Origin: Ornithinimicrobium sp. INDO-MA30-4
GTDB lineage: Bacteria > Actinomycetota > Actinomycetes > Actinomycetales > Dermatophilaceae
Length of the DNA: 64,000 bases
Direction: 5' to 3'
NCBI RefSeq assembly: GCF_021535045.1
Contig: NZ_CP091056.1
Location: forward strand, 2,604,001-2,668,000
A model generated the notes under the pieces. That model saw only the letters and a program-made list of their open reading frames with translations, searched no databases and had not been told where the DNA came from. Below are positions 48,447-58,294 of this stretch, in pieces. The number at the start of each line of letters is the position of its first letter. The stretch's first letter is position 1. Both the position numbers and the translations under genes were made by a program.

Positions 48447-51073
48447 AGATTCACTCCGTTATCTTGGCCAACGTCAAGGGGGTCGCATCTCGCACGGTTG
48501 AGTTTCCTGACTCTGGTGTGGTGATCGTGGATGGGCCAAACGAAGTTGGCAAGAGCACCGTCATCGAAGCGCTTGATCTCTTGCTGGACCCCAAAAGAAG
48601 TCGACAAGCAGGTCCAAGGACATTCAGGCCATGCAGCCGGTTGGTCAGGACCTCGGGCCCTACGTCGAAGCTGAAGTGACCATTGGCGGCCGCCGCCTGC
48701 GGATTGCCAAACAGTGGCTGCGCTCAACGAAGATCGTCGTTGAGGTGCTTAGCCCGACGAAACAGTCCTTTACGGGAGACAACGCGCAGCGAGAGCTGGA
48801 GCGGCTGATCGATCGCGACCTAGACCGCACGCTGTTTGAATCTTTGCGGTTCGCCCAAGGCGGGGGAGCGGCCACCAACGCGCTTTCCGAGAGCTCAGTG
48901 CTTCAAAGCGCCCTGGATCAAGCCGCTGGTGCAGATATGCACGTGGCCGGTGGCGACGACCTGCTCAGCGATGTGGAGCGCGAATATTTGCGTTACTTCA
49001 CGCCCGCGGCAGGGCGGCCTAGTGGCGAGCTCAAGCAAGCATTGACCTCTGCCAATGATTCGCACGACAAAGCTGTGTTCGCTCATGGCTCCTGGCAGGA
49101 ATCACTCACTTTGATGGGTCAGCGAGACGCTGCCGTGCAACAGTGGCACGCCGCGAAAGACGGGCTGCCTGAGCTGCAAGAGGCGCTATCGGCAGCACGG
49201 GTGTCCACAAAGGCTGCCCGTGAGGCAGAGCAACTCAGGCGCCAGGCCCGGGAGCGCATCGACTTGGCCGAGGCTGAGCTGCGTCGATGCAAATCCGCGG
49301 TCGTCCAGCGCGAAAAACTGCGAGCTGAGGTCCAAGCGCGACAGGATGCGGTCGTTGTGGTGGACTCCGATGCCGAAGCCCTCACGAGACAGAGGCGCGA
49401 GCTTGGCGACGCCGTTGATGAGGCGAAGCACATGCTTGGCCGAGCCACCACCGAGGCTGAGACTGCCACGCAGACCCTGGCCGATCTGCACGATGAGTAC
49501 GCGCAAGCCCAAGACCTAGAGCGGCTAGCGCAGTTGCGAGAGGCTTGCGCTCGGATCGGTGATCTGACGAAGGCACACGATGCAGCTCAGCGCGCAGCTG
49601 ATAGCGCTGCCGTGACGCCAGCAATGGCTGATGAGATTGCCGGTGCCAGCGCGAAGGTTGTTGCGGCGCAGGCAGCCGTTGAAGCCATCGCAACTTGGTG
49701 TCCGTGGAGCGAATCGGCGAGGGTGCTGAGATCACGATTGATGGTCAGGCCACGGCAATGGCGCCCGGCGGGTTCCCGGAGGACGTCCTGGTCACTGCCG
49801 AGACAGAGATCTCCGTGGCCGGAGTGGCCAGGGTCCGAGTGCGCCCTGGTGGCGACGCGGCAACCCTGCGCGCAGACCTTGAGGCTAAGTCTGCCAAGTT
49901 GAGCCACCTGCTGAGTGTGGCGGGCGCGAGCAGCGTGGACGATGCGCAGCGTGCGGGGTCTGAGTATCGGGAGAGCCACGGGACGCTGCGGGTCGCGGAT
50001 GCCGAGCTAAAGACGGCACTGTCGGGGAAAAGTGCGCAGGCTTGGACAGACCAGTTGGCTGAACTGGACGATCGACTTGGCTCCCCGGATGAAGTGAAGC
50101 CCCGCGAGACAGACGGGTTGCGCAAAGTCATTGCGGAAGCGAAGGAGACACTTGCTGACCGGAAGCGAAGCCATTCCGATGCCAGCAAAATGCACGAGTT
50201 GGTGGGGGGCAGGCTGGCTGCTGTCGTCAGCAAACTCGAGCGCTCTGGAGAACGCCGCCAAACGGCGAAACGCGAGCTGGACAGGGTCACTGCGGCTCTG
50301 CGCGAGGTCTGCACCGAATCACCTGATGAGGCACTCAATGAGGCTGTCGCAGTGGCGGAGGCCAACGTCGAGAGGCGCGTGCGGCCCTTGCGGAGATAGC
50401 CACTGATCAGGCCGAACAGGATTTGGTAGCCGCCGAGCGAGCGCTGGCACAGGCAGAGCAGGCGCTTGCTGCCCAGCAGAAGTCGGTTAGCGCCGCCCAG
50501 ACTCTCGCAGATCAACTGAACGGCCGCGTTGAGCAGGCTGCCAGCGAGGGCCGCCGCGAAAACTACGACCTTGCCGTGCAGGCCTTCCGGCAAGCCAAGG
50601 GGCACCTCGTGGCGGTCGATCGTCGTGCCCGGGCAGCAAAGCAGCTTCACCTCACACTGACCGGCTGCCGGGATGAAGCCCATGATCAGTATGTTGAGCC
50701 GTACGCGGCGGCGCTCCGAGCCCTTGGCCGACGGATGCACGGCGAGAGCTTCGATGTGGCCGTCGACAAGGACCTGGTGATCACCCACCGTGAACTCGAC
50801 GGGGTCTCGGTGCCGTTCGAGAGTTTGTCTGGCGGTGCTCAAGAGCAGTTAGGTCTGCTCAGCCGCCTTGCGGTCGCCTCACTCGTTGATGCCGATGAGG
50901 GCGCGCCGGTGATTGTTGATGACGCTCTGGGCTACTCGGACCCCGACCGCCTGGCGCAGATGGGGCGCGTGCTGTCCGACCCAAGCAGTGCCGGCCAGGT
51001 TATTGTGCTGACGTGTAGCCCTGAGCGCTACGTTTCAATCGAAAACGCCCATCGAGTCCATCTAGCCTCCTGA
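48443..51073 (+). CDS. Rad50/SbcC-like (YhaN-type) ATPase (three frameshifts)
   Basis: SMC-family DNA repair ATPase partner of the nuclease. About 877 residues. N-terminal Walker A GPNEVGKSTVIEALDLLL. Long heptad-rich coiled coil (about 200-700, heavy in Ala/Glu/Arg/Gln) interrupted around residue 430 by a beta-rich insert (GAEITIDGQATAMAPGGF). C-terminal ABC signature LSGGAQEQLGLLSRLA and Walker B PVIVDDALGYSD, with Asp-Asp instead of Asp-Glu, as in YhaN/AAA_27-type ATPases. There is no CxxC zinc hook. Shifts near 48592, 49700 and 50380. Confidence 0.88.
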
Positions 51074-51115
51074 CGATGAGTTAGTCAGGACTAGCAGCCA
51101 CCCAGAGGACCGCAC

Positions 51116-52317
51116 ATGACTGAGCAACCTTTAGGCAGCAACTACGTTCTGACCGACAAGTTGGGCAGCGGTGCGTTAGGCACCGTCTATCGCGGACGCG
51201 ACCTTGAGGGCTATGAGTCCGCCATCAAAGTCCTGCGCTCAGATCTGGCCGAGGACCCTGGTGTGGTCGAGCAATTTGGCCGGGCTCACGCGGAACTCGT
51301 GGCTGCCGACGGGCCGTTCATCACTCGTACTCACGACGTGGTGACGCAGGACAGCAATCTCGCAATCGTGATGGACCTCGTTGAGGGCGGCGATTTGCGT
51401 GCGTGGCTCAACCACGCCGGAACGCTACCTCCCAGCGAGGTGGCCAGGGTGGGTTCCCAAATCGCCCAAGGGCTCGAAGGCATCCACCGGACTGGGTTGG
51501 CACATGGGGACGTGAAGCCAGAGAACATCTTGCTCGACATGTCTTCGGGCGCACCGGTCCCCTTCGTTTCAGACTTCGCCATTGCTCATCTTGCTGCGTC
51601 GCCCCGGTCCAAGACGATGTCGGGGACGGCTAACTACATGGCTCCTGAGATCGGGCAAGGCCGGGCGCCAACGCCAGCCGCGGATGCCTATGCGCTGGGC
51701 ATCGTCCTTTACGAAATGTGCTGCGGAGTGACCCCCTTCGAAGGCGGCGGGCCAATGGCCGTGATGCAGCGCCATTCGGCGTCGCTGGCAGCCCGGCCTG
51801 AGGGCATCCCCGACCCGCTATGGCGTGCGATAGGTTCTCTCTGGGGCAAACGACCCAGCCAGCGAAACACCGTTGGCTCAGTTGCTCAGGTGCTCGCTGG
51901 AATGGTCGGAGAGCTCCAAGGATACCGCCCGCCCCTATGTTGCAGACTCCGCTGCCGCCCATTCCGATTCGTCAGTCCACCGGCCCAGCGCGCACCCAGG
52001 CTGTGCACACCAGGACTGTGCGCACGGCACCACCACCGGTGGCCAAGTCAAACGACTCCTGGGTGGGATGGGTGGTGGGACTGGCGGTGATTGCCCTCCT
52101 CGTGGTGGGTGGCTGGTTCGCGATTCCTGCGCTTCTTGACGCGATCGATGCAGGCGACAGCGAGCCATCCGAGACTGAAACCAGCGAGCCGGCCGAAACA
52201 ACTGATCCGGCTGAGCCCACCGAGCCCGATGAGCCGGTGCAACCAGTCGAACCAGCCGATCCGATAGAGACCGTCGATCCAGAGCCGCCTGCCGACCAGG
52301 AACAATCCACTCAGTAG
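51116..52317 (+). CDS. Ser/Thr protein kinase with atypical catalytic motifs (one frameshift)
   Basis: Eukaryotic-type membrane kinase. Kinase domain to about residue 265: glycine loop LGSGALGTVYRG, VAIK-like YESAIKVL, then catalytic loop HGDVKPENILLD (HGD rather than HRD) and metal-binding SDFAIAHL (DFA where DFG is usual), SGTANYMAPEIGQG. A shift near 51930 breaks the juxtamembrane linker. Repaired, a Pro-rich stretch leads to a transmembrane helix (VGLAVIALLVVGG) and a Glu/Pro/Thr extracellular tail without PASTA repeats. Activity may be altered. It follows the ATPase after 42 bases; any functional link is unproven. Confidence 0.88.
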
Positions 52318-52400
52318 CCAGGGCGCAGCCTGTGCCGTTCGCACCGTGACACACCAAAAATGGGGTGTGATCCGGCTCATCTTCCTGGCAGGATGCGGAC

Positions 52401-54096
52401 ATGACTGGCACCGGGGAACTGCGAATCGTCCGAGACAGACTGATCGACCAGCGAACGTAGTATGGCGACGCGGTCGCTGAGTTCGCCTGGCCGGATGTCG
52501 GTGACCATTTCAACTTCGCACTGGACTGGTTTGACGAGTTCGCGCGCGGAAATGATGCGCCCGGCTTGGTGATCCTCGAGGAAGATGGGAGCCGGGCTTC
52601 CTACAGCTTTGCGGAGTTGGTTGATCGCTCCGACCAAATCGCGGCCGCTCTGGCGGGACACGGGATCGGTCGAGGCGACTCGGTCATCGTCATGCTTGGC
52701 AACCAAGTTGAGTTGTGGAAACGATGCTGGCGCTGACCAAACTGGGCTCTGTCATCATGCCCACCACGACAGCGGTCACCTCTGCGGATCTCCTTGATCG
52801 CTTGGCTCGCGGCAACGCCCGCGCAGTTGTCTGCAACCCCGAAGACGCAGCCAATTTGAAGATGTGCCGGGTGACTATCTACGCGTTGCTGTCGGTGAGG
52901 TTGAAGGATGGATCGACCACCGGGCCGCTTATCAGCTCAAGCCGCAGCCGGTCACCCACCCCGGCAATAGCACGGATGACCGGCTCTTGCTCTACTTCAC
53001 CAGTGGCACCACAAGCCGGCCAAAGTTGGTGGAGCATACCCACCGTTCATACCCAGTGGGCCACCTCACCACCCTGTATTGGCTGGGGCTGCGACCCGGC
53101 GACATACACCTCAACATTTCGAGCCCTGGGTGGGCTAAGCACGCTTGGTCAAACTTCTTCGCCCCGTGGCTTGCAGAGGCAACAGTCCTCGTCCTGAACT
53201 ACCGCCGCTTTGACCCCGCAACGTTGCTGAACGCCTTTCGCGATGAAAGGGCGACGACGTTCTGCGCCCCACCGACGGTGTGGCGGATGCTCATCAACGC
53301 TGACCTCAGCGGGGGCCCTGTCTCCCAGCGCGAGGCCATTGGTGCAGGTGAACCGCTTAATGCAGAGGTCATCAACCAGGTTCAAGAGCACTGGGGCCTG
53401 ACGATCCGCGACGGCTTCGGGCAAACCGAGGCGACTGCGATGATTGCCAACACTGCGAACCAACCGGTGAAAGCGGGCTCGATGGGCCGCCCGCTGCCCG
53501 GTGTGCACGTCGTTCTCATTGATCCAGCTACAGATGAGGTCATCGATAGCTCCGGCGAGGGCGAAATCTGCCTCGACTTGGCGGCTCACCCGGTCGCGCT
53601 GATGACCGGCTACCAAGGGGACCCGGTGCGCAATGCTGAGGCGATGCGTGGCCGGCGTTACCACTCGGGTGACATAGCGAGCCGAGACGAGCAGGGCTAC
53701 ATCACCTACGTTGGACGCACGGATGATGAGTTCAAGGCTTCCGACTACAAGGTCTCGCCGTTTGAGTTGGAATCAGTCCTGATCGAGCATCCGGCCGTTG
53801 CCGAGGCAGCCGTCGTCCCAGCGCCGGATCAGTTGCGACTGGCCATCCCTAAGGCATACGTCGTCTTGTCGCCTGGGCACGAGCCCACGCCTGAGACCGC
53901 GAGCTCAATCCTTGCGTATGTGCGTGAGCACCTCCCGCCCTACCTGCGGATTCGCCGATTGGAGTTCGGTGAGTTGCCGAAGACTATCTCAGGCAAGATC
54001 CGACGCGTTGAACTCCGTAACAGGGAGGTCGAGGTGGCGAATGATCGGCCAACAGGTGAGTACCGGGATGACGATTTCCCGGGGGTGAAGGGCTAA
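52401..54096 (+). CDS. AMP-binding acyl-CoA synthetase (in-frame stop at codon 20 plus two frameshifts)
   Basis: Medium-chain/acetate-type acyl-CoA synthetase by pattern: DHFNFALDWFDEFARG, ASYSFAELVDRS, P-loop LLYFTSGTTSRPKLVEH, LNISSPGWAKHAWSNFFAP, DGFGQTEAT, GSMGRPLPG, YHSGDIASRDEQG, GRTDDEFKASDYKVSPFE, and the C-terminal Lys in KTISGKIRRVELR. About 565 residues. ATG 52401 has an AGGA Shine-Dalgarno, but TAG at 52458-52460 interrupts before any other start. Shifts near 52723 (GG for GGG) and 52858 (TTT for TTTT) are repairable; the TAG is not a homopolymer case, so the gene may be genuinely broken or carry a different error. Confidence 0.85.
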
Positions 54097-54236
54097 GTGT
54101 CGAGCTCGATGGAGTGTTGCCGCAAGTTCTACGCAGAGCCATTGCGGCAGGGCAGGCACCCACTCTGCAGAGGTGGCTCACCGAAGACACCCACCTCTTG
54201 CGTGACTTGGCCTGGTTTGGTTCCCGCGGCACCTAA
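54093..54236 (+). pseudogene. Possible fragment of a phosphodiesterase-domain protein
   Basis: A 47-codon open stretch in the frame of 54093 reads ELDGVLPQVLRRAIAAGQ then PTLQRWLTEDTH before TAA 54234-54236. This resembles the start of type I phosphodiesterase/nucleotide-pyrophosphatase-like domains in actinobacterial membrane proteins (DGL..PVLRRA..G..PT..RWL..GTH). Both the start and the remainder of the domain are missing. It overlaps the end of the acyl-CoA synthetase gene. A chance ORF cannot be excluded. Confidence 0.3.
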
Positions 54237-54350
54237 AGACAGCAGCAAATGACAAGTTCGCTTGACATCTTTGGTTCGTCGCGTCTACCTTGATGTGGCA
54301 AGGGTGCTTTACACCAAGAAGCCCCGCAAGATCGCAGAGTGGGAGTGAGC

Positions 54351-54545
54351 GTGCGCAACGATGTCCGAGAGCTTAGGTTGGCTGCGGGTCTTTCGCAGCG
54401 AGCCTTGGGCGAGGCGCTTTCAGTGTCTCGGCAGACGGTCAACTCAATCGAAACCGGCCGATATGACCCCTCCCTCTCGTTAGCAATCGCGATCGCGCGA
54501 CACTTCCGCTCAGGAGTTGAGGAGATTTTCCATGTCGACGACTAA
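54351..54545 (+). CDS. Small XRE-type helix-turn-helix regulator
   Basis: Intact, 64 residues: RNDVRELRLAAGLSQRALG then EALSVSRQTVNSIETGRYDP, the canonical Cro/CI HTH with the IETGRYDPSL signature of the YozG-like group. GTG 54351 is preferred to GTG 54339 because it has a GGAG five bases upstream. It overlaps the next gene by 14 bases. Such pairs (tiny HTH repressor plus a membrane protein of the DUF2178 type) are frequent; the signal is unknown. Confidence 0.88.
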   Translation: MRNDVRELRLAAGLSQRALGEALSVSRQTVNSIETGRYDPSLSLAIAIARHFRSGVEEIFHVDD

Positions 54546-54960
54546 ATACACTGCACGCCGGAAGGTGCTCGTCGTGCTGTTTCTGATGGGCATCACCATC
54601 TTGATTCTGGGCCTCGGGTTGCTGCTTCAGGCGCGAGGGCCCGGGAACATGGGGACGGGATTCCTGCAGGGCGCTGGTGTCGGTCTGTTGGCGAGTTTGG
54701 TTGTGCTTTGGCGGATCACTCGGCACCCGGAGCGGGCCACAACGTTCGAGCGCGCTTTTTCTCAGACTGGAGACGAGCGTGAAGATGCTTTGCTCACTCA
54801 CGCGTTCGCGACCCTTGGCCTCGTTGCCATCCCGCTTACGGGGGTGGCTGCTGTCGCGATGGGTTTGGGGGCTGAGGTCCCGATGGTCCTGTTCTTCCTC
54901 CTCGTCGCACAGGTCATGGTGTTTGCGGTTGCTTTTGTGGTCAACGCCCGGCGGGGGTGA
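54532..54960 (+). CDS. Four-helix membrane protein paired with the HTH regulator
   Basis: Intact, 142 residues. Hydrophobic segments at about 13-33 (VLFLMGITILILGLGLL), 45-61, 92-112 and 118-138. The loop ERAFSQTGDEREDALLTHA carries the conserved-looking DERE motif of DUF2178-type proteins found behind YozG-like HTH genes. ATG 54532 lies inside the HTH gene with GAGGAG upstream, so synthesis is coupled. Function unknown. Confidence 0.82.
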   Translation: MSTTKYTARRKVLVVLFLMGITILILGLGLLLQARGPGNMGTGFLQGAGVGLLASLVVLWRITRHPERATTFERAFSQTGDEREDALLTHAFATLGLVAIPLTGVAAVAMGLGAEVPMVLFFLLVAQVMVFAVAFVVNARRG

Positions 54961-55050
54961 CCGAGGCGGAATTTCTCCGGTATGCGAGACTCACGGCAGC
55001 AGCACAACTCGTCCGCGAATAGCGGGCTGGCCCGAGTCGAGGAGACACGA

Positions 55051-55535
55051 ATGAGTGAACAGACCGGCGGCGAAAACGTCAGTGACGGACTAACGGCATA
55101 CAGCGTGGATGATGAAAACCAATTGCAACCTGAGGACACGCTGGTCCCCGGCGGTGACCCGGTTGAGCAGGGATATGAAACCTCAAACCGGCTCAAGAGC
55201 GCCACGTTCTATAACGAGGACGAAGACGGGGAGTCGCACGAAGAAACCATCGATGAGCGCATCTCCCAGGAGGTCCCCGACCCGGACAGCGCATACGGGG
55301 CCCTGAGAACGAAAGTGGGCTGGACGGACCCCCGATGGTGGGGGGCGACGATGTCGATGCGATCCCAGCCGATCAGAACTTCGTTGGTTCAAGCGGTGAC
55401 GTTCACCAGTTGGCCGCCAGTGACGATGGCGCTGAGAGCGACACCGATGCACAGATGATTGCGCGAGAGACCGAAGAGCCAGACGGCGGCACCGGCGAGG
55501 AATCCGCGATGCACATCGTGACTGAAGAGCAGTAG
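55051..55535 (+). CDS. DUF5709 acidic protein (one frameshift)
   Basis: About 161 residues, strongly acidic, probably soluble and partly disordered. Seen: NQLQPEDTLVPGGDPVEQGYETSNR and ETIDERISQEVPDPD, which match the opening of actinobacterial DUF5709 proteins, and a C-terminal SAMHIVTEEQ. A shift near 55310 splits the middle. ATG 55051 follows GAGGAGA. Role unknown; homologues appear near stress genes. A strong terminator follows. Confidence 0.82.
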
Positions 55536-55550
55536 CGACAAGCGCGACAA

Positions 55551-55590
55551 GAAATGGTCCTGGCTCCCCTAAGGGGTCCAGGACCATTTC
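55551..55590. terminator. Terminator between DUF5709 and the small membrane protein
   Basis: GAAATGGTCCTGG (55551-55563) and CCAGGACCATTTC (55578-55590) form a perfect 13-bp stem whose loop CTCCCCTAAGGGGT pairs further. It serves DUF5709 and, read from the other strand, the convergent 47-residue gene. Confidence 0.85.
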
Positions 55591-55662
55591 GCGTTCTGTC
55601 GGCCTCGCCGGGCAACCTTGCGGATGATGGTGTGCCACCAGCCACTCGGGGAGGCCAGGCAA

Positions 55663-55806
55663 TCATCCGAAGATGCTGGTGCCTCCGGGGCCAACCAGCA
55701 GGCCGACAACGATGAGGACGATGCCCCACAGCATCTGCTTTCGGATGATGGCAAAAATGCCCGAAACGACCAAGATGACGGCGATGATCCAGAGGATGAA
55801 TCCCAT
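55663..55806 (-). CDS. 47-residue membrane protein with C-terminal GPGGTSIFG
   Basis: Too short for usual ORF cut-offs but convincing: GGAG Shine-Dalgarno eight bases before ATG 55806, two hydrophobic helices (ILWIIAVILVVSGIFAII and LWGIVLIVVGLLVG) separated by RKQM, and a conserved-looking GPGG(x)SIFG end. Similar GPGG-ended mini membrane proteins occur widely in actinobacteria. Function unknown. Confidence 0.8.
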   Translation of the reverse strand: MGFILWIIAVILVVSGIFAIIRKQMLWGIVLIVVGLLVGPGGTSIFG

Positions 55807-56114
55807 GAGAACTCCTAGATAGGTGCAGTAACCGCAAGAGCGGCGTGTTCCCGAAGTATGGCCGTTCTTTCACCGTTCGCAACTTGCAAGACTTCGGCGA
55901 GTCGCAGATTTCTGCAGTTGAGAGGCGATCTGGTCGTTCGTGAAGCGCGAGCATTGCCGAACGCGCGGGGTGAAAGTCTGTGTGTCTCAACGGATGTTGG
56001 TAGCGAGATCATCGACTGCGGGGGCCGGGGTAGATAGAGATCGTTCGCAGCCTTACGATTGTTGCGACCCGCTAGAAATGGCAATGAAGCCACCTCGAAT
56101 AGGGGAGAAACACG
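55807..56114. other. Intergenic region without a recognisable gene
   Basis: 308 bases between the divergent 47-residue gene and the PLP decarboxylase gene. Apart from Shine-Dalgarno sequences at both ends I see no ORF, repeat or clear hairpin. It presumably holds both promoters. Confidence 0.6.
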
Positions 56115-57524
56115 ATGAGTGACGACGAATCTCGTCAGCAAAGCAACGGCTCGCACGTACACGGCACCGACCTAGCGGGGTCTAACGAATTCTGGGGGAC
56201 GAATCGTCCGCTGTGCGTGACGCACTGCAGTGGGCTGTGGCCAGGATGGCCAGGTCATCTGACCCGCGGTCTACGGCACACCCCGAATCGGAGATCGTAG
56301 CCGCTGCAGGTGAGACGGTGACTTCCGGCGGCATCGGATCGGCAGAAGCGATGCGGATTTTCAAGGATGTCCTGGAGCCGGCGACCCGTAGCCAGGGGCA
56401 CGAACTGAACCTCGCCTATATCCCGGGCGCACCAAATCGCTCGGCTGTTGCCTTTGACGCGGTGACGGGCAGCGCCAACATTTTGGTGGCCTCTGGGAGG
56501 CCGGCGCTGGCGCTATTCACGCTGAAAACGAGGTGCTTGCGTGGCTGGCGAGTCTGCTGCAGTGGCCCGAGACAGCCGTTGGGTGTTTCGTTTCTGGCGG
56601 CACAATTGGCAACCTCTCTGCCCTCTTCGCGGCGCGCAAACGCGCACTGACCCGCCGTGGCTCAAAGCCCGAGGGAGGATGGACTCTGGTTTACACCAGC
56701 GGTGCGCACTCATCGATTGCCACTGCGGCTGAAGTTCTCGATGTAACGACGGCGCAAGTCCCGATCGATGAACGTGGGCACATGACGGGTGCGGCTCTGC
56801 GCGAGGTGCTTGAGCGAACGCCGTCAGCGTTCGCGGTCGTGACGTCTGCTGGCACCACGAACACTGGAGTCATCGACGATCTCGCCGATGTCGCTGATGC
56901 CTGCGCCGAGCACGGTGTATGGATGCACGTGGATGGCGCGTATGGCGGGGCCGGTCTATTGGCGCCCTCGGTGCGTGAGCAGTTCAACGGCATCGAGCGC
57001 GCCGACAGTTTCATCGTGGATCCGCATAAGTGGCTGTTTGCGCCATACGACTGCTGCGCCTTGCTGTATCGCGAGCCAGATGCTGCTCGAGATGCCCACT
57101 CGCAGCATGCCAGCTATCTTGACCACATTGACCGAGAACAGCCCAACCCTCCGACCTGGCGCTGCACCTATCGCGCCGAGTCCGAGGCTTACCGCTGTGG
57201 TTCGGGCTGGCAACGCATGGCACCGAGCGTTACCGCGAAGCAATCGAGCAGACTCTCCTCACGGCGCGTGAAGTAGCGGCTGGGATTGCGCGCATTGAAC
57301 ATCTGGATCTACTGGTAGCCCCCGAGTTGTCGGTTGTCATGTTTGACCGACCCGGCTGGGATGAGGATGACTACAACACCTGGTGCGACCGCCTAGCGCG
57401 TGAAGGGACCATGCTCTGTGTGCCGACCCGCTGGCGTGGCCGAATAGTGCTGCGTGTTGTCTTCGTCAACCCGGATACGTCTTCAGCAGAAGTGTTGAAG
57501 ATTCTTGAGGTGACCACGCAATAG
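56115..57524 (+). CDS. PLP-dependent decarboxylase, group II (three frameshifts)
   Basis: Aromatic-L-amino-acid/glutamate-type decarboxylase. About 471 residues. Seen: LNLAYIPGAPNRSAVAFDAV, GCFVSGGTIGNLSALFAARK, VYTSGAHSSIATAAEVL, VTSAGTTNTGVIDDL, WMHVDGAYGGAGLLAP, PLP lysine in FIVDPHKWLFAPYDCCALL, then in another frame PLWFGLATHGTERYREAIE. Shifts near 56200, 56500 and 57160. ATG 56115 follows GGGGAG. The amino-acid substrate cannot be told; no transporter lies beside it. Confidence 0.9.
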
Positions 57525-57553
57525 ATTGCCGCTGATGCGGGCCTAGCTGTCCG

Positions 57554-57994
57554 TCATTCCGGTCCTGGACGCCCACGGCGGCGCTTGATTTCGGAGCGTC
57601 GGTGCTTGGCATCCAGTCGACGGCGCCTCGAGCCCATTGTTGGGCGCGTGGGCCGACGCGGGATCGCTGGCTTCATTGCGTCTCGTAACAGCACGCTCAG
57701 GCGCTCGCGGGCCGCGACTCGGTTCTTACGTTGCGACCGATGCTCGCTCGCAGCGATGGTGAGCACCGTGCCGGTCAGTCGTCCGGAGAGTTGATTGAGG
57801 GCGCGGGCGCGCTGCACGTCGTTTAGCGCGGACGTCGCACCGAGGTCAAGGCTCAGTTGCACGCGCGAGTCAGCAGTGTTGACTCCTTGGCCGCCAGGAC
57901 CCGAGGAACGCGAGAACTGCTCAACCAGTTCGCTGGCCGGGATGTGCAGACCCCGGGGCGCCCCTGGCCCTGGGGTCACGTGCAAGTCGTCCAT
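57554..57994 (-). CDS. arfB: Alternative ribosome-rescue factor ArfB
   Basis: Release-factor-like peptidyl-tRNA hydrolase that rescues stalled ribosomes. Intact, about 146 residues. Catalytic GGQ in FSRSSGPGGQGVNTADSRV, then TIAASEHRSQRKNRVAARERL, and the basic tail that enters the mRNA channel (GSRRRRLDAKHRRSEIKRRRG). ATG 57994 is chosen over a further-upstream GTG. Starts four bases after the SHOCT gene stop. Confidence 0.94.
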   Translation of the reverse strand: MDDLHVTPGPGAPRGLHIPASELVEQFSRSSGPGGQGVNTADSRVQLSLDLGATSALNDVQRARALNQLSGRLTGTVLTIAASEHRSQRKNRVAARERLSVLLRDAMKPAIPRRPTRPTMGSRRRRLDAKHRRSEIKRRRGRPGPE

Positions 57995-57998
57995 GCCT

Positions 57999-58294
57999 TC
58001 AGGATGCACCACGGGTCACGACACAACGATTCAGCAGGCAGATGGAGGCGCCGCCATTAACCCCGAGGATCTGAGCCTTTTGCTGGGCGAACTCTACGTC
58101 AGTCAGGATGCCTTGCGCCCGGAGGGCAGCGAGCCTCTCTAGCGCATTCAACATGTCGTCTGCTGGCGCAGCAGCAGGGGGCGGCTGCGTTGGTGCGGGG
58201 TGTGCCCACTGTTGGGCTTGGTATGCCTGCGCAGTGGGGGATGTGCGCAGGGAAAGTTGCTTGGCTGGACCCTTCAGGACGTTTGCCCGCCCAC
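57999..58294 (-). CDS. SHOCT-domain protein (one probable frameshift at the start)
   Basis: About 98 residues. C-terminal SHOCT domain: MLNALERLAALRAQGILTDVEFAQQKAQIL, which fits the short C-terminal oligomerisation-type consensus well. Ahead of it lie a Pro/Ala linker (PPPAAAPADD) and a basic segment (NVLKGPAKQLSLR). No start codon exists in the printed frame, so a lost base near 58288 is likely, with GTG 58294 overlapping the gntR end. Lies between gntR and arfB on the same strand. Function unknown. Confidence 0.55.

Noticed and set aside
52318..52400. Terminator between the kinase and acyl-CoA synthetase genes
   Set aside because: CACACC/GGTGTG forms only a 6-bp stem without a T-run; too weak to list.
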